The notes under the pieces: generated by a model | The model's database searches: none | Told to the model about the DNA's origin: nothing | What the model saw: the letters and a program-made list of their open reading frames with translations, nothing else | Origin: UBA1672 sp964351365 | Lineage (GTDB): Bacteria > Pseudomonadota > Alphaproteobacteria > Micavibrionales > Micavibrionaceae | Length of the DNA: 64,000 nt | Direction: 5' to 3' | Assembly: GCA_964351365.1 (NCBI GenBank) | Contig: CAYGNP010000012.1 | Span: 9,927-73,926, forward strand | Made by a program: the position numbers and the translations under genes | Part shown: in pieces, positions 59,160 to 64,000 of the stretch | Numbering within the stretch: the stretch's first letter is position 1 | How the letters are laid out: every line of letters begins with the position of its first letter

Positions 59160-60545
59160 TTAATATAGCGCCAACACATCCCGCGCAAAACTATGCAGCG
59201 TATCATCACGCGCGCCCATAATTACAATGCGGTCTCCCGCACGTGCATTATGTTGCAGATAAGGCATAATATCTCCCCGAGTCTCAAACCAGCTTGCGTT
59301 TACACCCGCAATCTTAATATGATCTATGATATGCGCTGCCGTAACCGATCGATCAACCGTGCCCCCCGCGTAGTAAACTTCTGGCATTAAAACAATATCG
59401 TCCTTATCTAAATATTGAGCAAAAACAGTGACCATTTCCTTACCCATCAAGCGCAAAGGCCCAAACCCATGAGGCTGGAACATCACAATCACGCGCCCCG
59501 GAAAGGCCTTGAGTGCGCGCAGACTGGCCGCTATCTTATCCGGGTTATGCCCAAAATCATCCAGCACCGTTATATCTCCGCGCATCCCAACAAGCTCCAT
59601 CCGCCGATGTATGCCCTTAAACGCCGCGAGCGCTGCCGCACAAGCCGCCACATCTAGGCCCATCGCGTAACAAACCCCGAGCGCCGCCAGCGCATTTTCA
59701 ACATTATGCCGCCCCGGTACATTCAAATGAACGCCATACCCTACCCCCCCGCAGCGAAATTTAAAATCAATACCATATTGTTGCGGATTTAAATCAAACG
59801 CGAAAAGATCGGCAGATTTATAATCAACAGCATAGCTAATGACACTTGCTTTGGCGCGCTTGCACAAATCCCGAACGCGCGGTTGATCATAATTAACAAT
59901 GACCGCCTCCTGCGCCGCGGCAAGATAATCGCCGAATAAAACCTCAAGCTCATCCATGCTTTTGTGATCCAGCGCAATATTATTGAGCACAGCATAAGAC
60001 GGTGTATAATGTGCAATAGAGCCATCACTTTCATCCATCTCCGCAACAAACAAATCTCCCCGCCCATTCAAAATACTGGAGAATCTATCGGTATCAGAGC
60101 GCCTAAAGTTTATAATCTCCCCACCATTCACAACGCTTGGCTTCTTGCCGATTTCATGCAAAATCGTGCCCATCATACCCGTAACCGTTGATTTTCCGCT
60201 TGTCCCCGCAATAGCAATACGCACCTGTGCAGCATTAAATAATCGCGCCAGCATCTGCCCGCGCGTGCTAATAGGCAAGCCCTGAGCGCGCGCAGCCCTA
60301 ACATCGGGAATACTCTCCTCAATCGCGCTGGAAACAATCAGGTAATCAGCCCCCGCCACGCCCGCTCCGTCCTGCGGTACAATACGAATACCAATATCTG
60401 ACATTGCCTTAAATTTTTCTGGCATTTTACCTTGGTCGTAACTGCGATCAGATCCAACGACATGCTCGCCCTGCTGTTTCAGGAAAACCGCAAGCGGCAT
60501 CATACCACTGCCCCCTATTCCGCAAAAAAAGTAAGTCTGTGGCAT
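59160..60545 (-). CDS. MurC/Mpl-type UDP-N-acetylmuramate ligase
   Basis: The 461-residue protein has G-I-G-G-S-G-M-M (9-16, nucleotide-sugar domain), A-G-T-S-G-K-S-T (113-120, ATP loop), E-M-D-E-S-D-G-S and D-D-F-G-H-N-P-D-K-I (domain-3 start). It joins an amino acid or peptide to UDP-MurNAc. F-G-H-N-P instead of the common Y-G-H-H-P and the isolated location outside a mur cluster point to a paralogue such as Mpl, used in wall recycling, but this is not certain. Confidence 0.8.
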   Translation of the reverse strand: MPQTYFFCGIGGSGMMPLAVFLKQQGEHVVGSDRSYDQGKMPEKFKAMSDIGIRIVPQDGAGVAGADYLIVSSAIEESIPDVRAARAQGLPISTRGQMLARLFNAAQVRIAIAGTSGKSTVTGMMGTILHEIGKKPSVVNGGEIINFRRSDTDRFSSILNGRGDLFVAEMDESDGSIAHYTPSYAVLNNIALDHKSMDELEVLFGDYLAAAQEAVIVNYDQPRVRDLCKRAKASVISYAVDYKSADLFAFDLNPQQYGIDFKFRCGGVGYGVHLNVPGRHNVENALAALGVCYAMGLDVAACAAALAAFKGIHRRMELVGMRGDITVLDDFGHNPDKIAASLRALKAFPGRVIVMFQPHGFGPLRLMGKEMVTVFAQYLDKDDIVLMPEVYYAGGTVDRSVTAAHIIDHIKIAGVNASWFETRGDIMPYLQHNARAGDRIVIMGARDDTLHSFARDVLALY

Positions 60546-60551
60546 ATATCT

Positions 60552-61187
60552 CTATTGCCCAGGATAGAGCGGAACAGGCTGATCTGCGGCATCATCCGTG
60601 CCAAGGCTATCGCCGTCAAACTCACCCCCACCTAGATCATCAACAACCGCCTTCAAATCACGCTCACCCGGCGGCACATAGGTCTCACCGCGCTTCAGCA
60701 GGCGTGGAGCTACATAATCCTTATCACTATTAAGCATTGGTGTGGATGAACCGACCTCCTCAAAATGATATGACTCTGGAGCAGCTAAAGCAGGATCATC
60801 ATGCGCCGGCATCTTGTTTGCCAAGACTTTTTGATTTGTAAAATCAAGCGCTATGATAGAGGGGTAATAGTAAAGTGAATCCGACGCATAATCCCACGCC
60901 ACACCAATGGGTGTACCCCAGGCTGACCGGTAAGAAACTTTAGGCGGAACATACGCCTCAACCACTCGATTCCCAGGAGCCATACACTTCACGTGCATCT
61001 CTTCATGGGATTTTTTAATGTTAATCGTTTGCGGCGGATAAACTTGATATTTCAGCTTATTAACCATGACAATACATTTCGTATTTTCCGCATCTTGCGA
61101 AAGGAACATAATATCCTGATTGCTCGATTCAGTTGCATACGCGCATGCACCAAGGAAAAACGCAAAGCAGAGAAAAAAAATACGCAT
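60552..61187 (-). CDS. lipoprotein, unknown
   Basis: The 211-residue protein has a lipobox-type signal F-F-L-G-A-C at residues ~11-17. The mature part has one beta-rich domain with K-C-I-V-M-V-N-K-L-K-Y-Q-V-Y-P-P and a Pro/Asp-rich disordered tail ending P-V-P-L-Y-P-G-Q. The ATG at 61187 is chosen as giving the best signal; one four codons upstream is possible. It follows clpB in the same direction. Confidence 0.6.
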   Translation of the reverse strand: MRIFFLCFAFFLGACAYATESSNQDIMFLSQDAENTKCIVMVNKLKYQVYPPQTINIKKSHEEMHVKCMAPGNRVVEAYVPPKVSYRSAWGTPIGVAWDYASDSLYYYPSIIALDFTNQKVLANKMPAHDDPALAAPESYHFEEVGSSTPMLNSDKDYVAPRLLKRGETYVPPGERDLKAVVDDLGGGEFDGDSLGTDDAADQPVPLYPGQ

Positions 61188-61265
61188 AAAAAGCCCCATT
61201 TATTTTACATCACAAGCTTAATATACCCCCGCCGACCAAACAATTCCAAAGGCCACGATTACAAA

Positions 61266-63872
61266 TTAAGCCACAGACTTTTCCTGATCCTCACTATGGC
61301 TAATTTTAAACGTTAACTCGTCTTTAGCCACATCAACCAAAACATGTGACCCCGCAACGATTTCACCATTTAACAGCAAGCCGGCAAGTTTATTTTGCAA
61401 AGCCGTTTGAATAACACGCTTGAGCGGGCGCGCCCCATAAACTGGATCATACCCCTGATCGGCAATCCATTTTCGCGCCTTATCAGAGAGCGACAAACTC
61501 ACAGATTGCGCCTCCAGTAATTTGTGCAAATACCCCAGCTGAATATCCACAATGCCAACAATATCCGCCCGTGCTAATCGCGAGAACAGCAAAACCTCAT
61601 CAATCCGGTTCAAAAACTCCGGACGGAAGGCCTTACGTACAACACCCATCACCGCCTCGCGAACAATATTCACATCCTCACCCTCTTTTTGCGTAACAAG
61701 AAACTCACTGCCCAGATTAGAGGTCATAATCAAAACCGTATTCGAAAAATCAACCGTGCGCCCCTGCCCGTCCGTTAAACGTCCATCATCCAAAACCTGC
61801 AGCAAAATATTAAACACATCCGGATGCGCCTTTTCGATTTCATCAAACAGCACAACTTGATAGGGCCTGCGCCGCACAGCCTCAGTGAGCGCCCCGCCTT
61901 CCTCATATCCAACATAGCCGGGCGGCGCACCGATCATGCGGGATACTGCATGCTTTTCCATATATTCGGACATATCAAGACGCACCATTGCATGTTCATC
62001 ATCAAACATGAACTCTGCCAAAGCCTTGGTCAGCTCGGTCTTCCCAACACCAGTAGGGCCCAGAAACAGAAACGATCCAATGGGCCTGCGCGCATCCTGC
62101 AAACCCGCGCGCGCGCGGCGAATTGCATTTGATACAGCTTTCACAGCCTCATCCTGTCCGACCACGCGTTTTTGCAGATTTGCCTCCATAGACAGAAGTT
62201 TCTCGCGCTCGCCCTCCATCATTTTATCTACAGGAATACCTGTCCACTTGCTGACGACATACGCGATATCATCATCCGTGACTTCTTCATTAATCAGACT
62301 ATGAGTTCCTTGCTCGGATGATGCCGCAATTTTTTGCTCCAGCTGCGGTATAGTTGAATATTTAAGCTCACTCGCCCGCGCCCAGTTTCCATCACGCTCC
62401 GCCTGCTCCAGCTCAATACGCGCCTTATCAAGGCTCTCAGTAAAACGCTGACCCGCGTTAAGCTTTTCTTTTTCCGCCTGCCACTGGCTCGTCAGTTCCG
62501 CCGACTGCGCCTCATAGCCTTTGAGCTCCTCTTCAAGCTTGGCCAGCCGCTCCTCCGAAGCCTTGTCTTTCTCCTTCTTAAGCGCCTCGCGCTCAATCTT
62601 GAGCTGAACAATTCTGCGGTCGAGCTCGTCAATATTTTCCGGCTTGCTATCCACCTGCATCCGCAAACGCGATGAGGCCTCATCAACCAAATCAATTGCC
62701 TTATCCGGTAAAAACCGGTCAGTAATGTATCTGTTCGACAACGTCGCGGCCGCGACAATAGCGCCGTCCGTGATACGCACACCGTGATGCAGCTCGTATT
62801 TCTCTTTTAGACCGCGCAAAATTGAAATCGTATCCTCCACAGTTGGCTCGGAAACGAACACAGGCTGAAACCTGCGCGCGAGCGCCGCATCTTTTTCGAT
62901 ATGCTTGCGGTATTCATCGAGCGTCGTCGCCCCGACCATATGCAACTCTCCGCGCGCCAAAGCAGGCTTGAGCATATTTGACGCATCCATCGCGCCATCA
63001 CTCTTACCAGCGCCAACAACCGTATGAAGCTCATCCAAAAACAGAATAATCTGCCCTTCCGCATTTTTAATCTCGTCAATCACCGCTTTCAGCCGCTCTT
63101 CAAACTCGCCGCGATACTTCGCTCCCGCAAGCAATGCGCCAAGATCAAGCGACATCAAACGCTGCCCACGCAAAGCTTCCGGCACATCATTATTCACAAT
63201 GCGCTGCGCCAGCCCCTCAATAATAGCGGTCTTACCCACACCGGGCTCACCGATCAACACAGGGTTATTCTTCGTGCGGCGCGCCAAAACCTGAATTGTG
63301 CGCCTTATTTCCTCTTCCCGCCCAATAATCGGATCGATTTTTCCATCGAGCGCGTCTTTGGTCAAATCCCGTGCGTATCTGTTTAATGCATCAAACTGAT
63401 CCTCTGCACTTGCTGAATCAGCTGTCCGCCCTTTACGCATCTCGTTAATTGCGCCATTAAGCTTTTCATCACTCATACCACAATCATCAAGATATCCAGA
63501 AACATCAGTCTTTTTCGCCAGAACCATAGCCTGTAAAAGGCGCTCGGTGGTTACAAACTGATCCCCCGCCTGAGAAGCAATTTTCTCGGCTTCCGCAAAA
63601 ATTTTTGCGAGATCTCCCGACAGCCGGAGCTGACCCGCGCCGCTACCCTCAACCACTGGAAATTTTGCAATTGCGCGCTCAAGCGATGCTTTAAGCGAAC
63701 CCACATTCGCATCACATCCTTTAAGTAATTTTGAAACAAGCCCATCGCGATCATCCAGCATAACCTTGAGGACATGCTCTGGCTCCAATGACTGATGACC
63801 ATAACGAATAGCAAGGCTCTGAGCCTGCTGCAAAAAGCTTTTTGTTTTTTCTGTCAGTTTGTCAAAATTCAT
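61266..63872 (-). CDS. clpB: ClpB chaperone (protein disaggregase)
   Basis: The 868-residue hexameric AAA+ protein shows the double N-terminal Clp repeat, NBD1 Walker A G-E-P-G-V-G-K-T (208-215), a coiled-coil middle domain (about 410-520, E/K/Q-rich), and NBD2 with G-P-T-G-V-G-K-T and Y-V-G-Y-E-E-G-G. Length is that of the usual family. It rescues aggregated proteins with DnaK during heat stress. No clear heat-shock promoter can be asserted from the short upstream region. Confidence 0.97.
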   Translation of the reverse strand: MNFDKLTEKTKSFLQQAQSLAIRYGHQSLEPEHVLKVMLDDRDGLVSKLLKGCDANVGSLKASLERAIAKFPVVEGSGAGQLRLSGDLAKIFAEAEKIASQAGDQFVTTERLLQAMVLAKKTDVSGYLDDCGMSDEKLNGAINEMRKGRTADSASAEDQFDALNRYARDLTKDALDGKIDPIIGREEEIRRTIQVLARRTKNNPVLIGEPGVGKTAIIEGLAQRIVNNDVPEALRGQRLMSLDLGALLAGAKYRGEFEERLKAVIDEIKNAEGQIILFLDELHTVVGAGKSDGAMDASNMLKPALARGELHMVGATTLDEYRKHIEKDAALARRFQPVFVSEPTVEDTISILRGLKEKYELHHGVRITDGAIVAAATLSNRYITDRFLPDKAIDLVDEASSRLRMQVDSKPENIDELDRRIVQLKIEREALKKEKDKASEERLAKLEEELKGYEAQSAELTSQWQAEKEKLNAGQRFTESLDKARIELEQAERDGNWARASELKYSTIPQLEQKIAASSEQGTHSLINEEVTDDDIAYVVSKWTGIPVDKMMEGEREKLLSMEANLQKRVVGQDEAVKAVSNAIRRARAGLQDARRPIGSFLFLGPTGVGKTELTKALAEFMFDDEHAMVRLDMSEYMEKHAVSRMIGAPPGYVGYEEGGALTEAVRRRPYQVVLFDEIEKAHPDVFNILLQVLDDGRLTDGQGRTVDFSNTVLIMTSNLGSEFLVTQKEGEDVNIVREAVMGVVRKAFRPEFLNRIDEVLLFSRLARADIVGIVDIQLGYLHKLLEAQSVSLSLSDKARKWIADQGYDPVYGARPLKRVIQTALQNKLAGLLLNGEIVAGSHVLVDVAKDELTFKISHSEDQEKSVA

Positions 63873-63904
63873 AACGACACTATGATACTCAAATCAACTA
63901 AAAT

Positions 63905-63933
63905 CAAGAAAAAGGCGGATCAAAAGAGCCGCC
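63905..63933 (-). terminator. intrinsic terminator, minus strand
   Basis: GGCGG and CCGCC form a 5-bp GC stem around a 10-base loop, followed on the minus strand by TTTTTCTTG. It would end a gene located to the right of the window, just before clpB. Confidence 0.65.
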
Positions 63934-63954
63934 ATTTATCCCGATTAAAAAAAA

Positions 63955-64000
63955 GGTGCTGTCCTAGATAATTAGCCCATATATTTATTAACCCATTGCT
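63955..64000 (-). mobile_element. end of a third IS1595-type copy, cut by window edge
   Basis: GGTGCTGTCCTAGATAA and the following ~29 bases are nearly identical to the reverse complement of the right end of the copy at 51985-52316. The element continues beyond the window; its size and state are unknown. Confidence 0.75.

Overview
The window looks like the genome of an alphaproteobacterium of moderate GC content. The evidence is a large serine recombinase preceded by a DUF2924 gene, DUF6441/DUF6362/DUF6511-type phage genes, a TIGR02001 outer-membrane protein, a CAU-anticodon tRNA-Ile2 gene and ordinary host genes (clpB, an M17 aminopeptidase, a Mur ligase). The species cannot be named from sequence alone.

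Positions 1 to about 44.66 kb are one long, apparently intact tailed prophage whose left end lies outside the window. Reading backwards from the integrase side: a large serine recombinase with its DUF2924 partner and a small upstream gene (42.2-44.6 kb, + strand); a palindromic control region (42.03-42.10 kb); an early recombination and replication block on the minus strand (Sak4-like ATPase, SSB-like protein, SF2 helicase, Cas4-like nuclease, primase-helicase, RuvC-like resolvase plus two catalytically degenerate relatives); two DNA methyltransferases; DNA packaging and head genes (GpA-type terminase, gpW, lambda-type portal, S49 protease with an internal scaffold start, decoration protein, Mu gpT-like capsid protein); a siphovirus tail module (tail terminator, tail tube, chaperone, tape measure, baseplate and hub proteins); four large receptor-binding proteins; a lysis cassette (endolysin, holin-like proteins, nested spanins). 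Inserted on the + strand against this flow are 'moron' genes: the tail end of a nucleotidyltransferase plus a DUF6602 gene at the left edge, a DUF3085 gene, and a DUF3489-like gene with a small partner.

From 44.7 to 64 kb is mostly host chromosome: an unrecognised two-TM membrane protein next to the integrase, tRNA-Ser(GCU), a porin with a structured leader, a chemotaxis receptor, an outer-membrane protein, a locus with a good Fur-box match holding a Tat-exported protein and a 1277-residue protein of unknown function, tRNA-Ile2(CAU), an aminopeptidase, a MurC/Mpl-type ligase, a lipoprotein and clpB. This part carries IS debris: a 97-bp MITE-like copy, a 332-bp internally deleted copy and one end of a third copy of the same IS1595-type element, plus an IS630-type transposase remnant.

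The most interesting items are: (1) a DNA methyltransferase gene that encodes a second conserved-looking phage protein in another frame over 870 bp; (2) three consecutive RuvC-fold-like genes of which two have lost the catalytic acids; (3) a spaced 29-bp motif repeated exactly upstream of three + strand cargo genes; (4) the nucleotidyltransferase-DUF6602 pair, a candidate phage-carried defence module; (5) the Fur-box giant-protein locus; (6) iteron-like repeats next to the primase-helicase gene.
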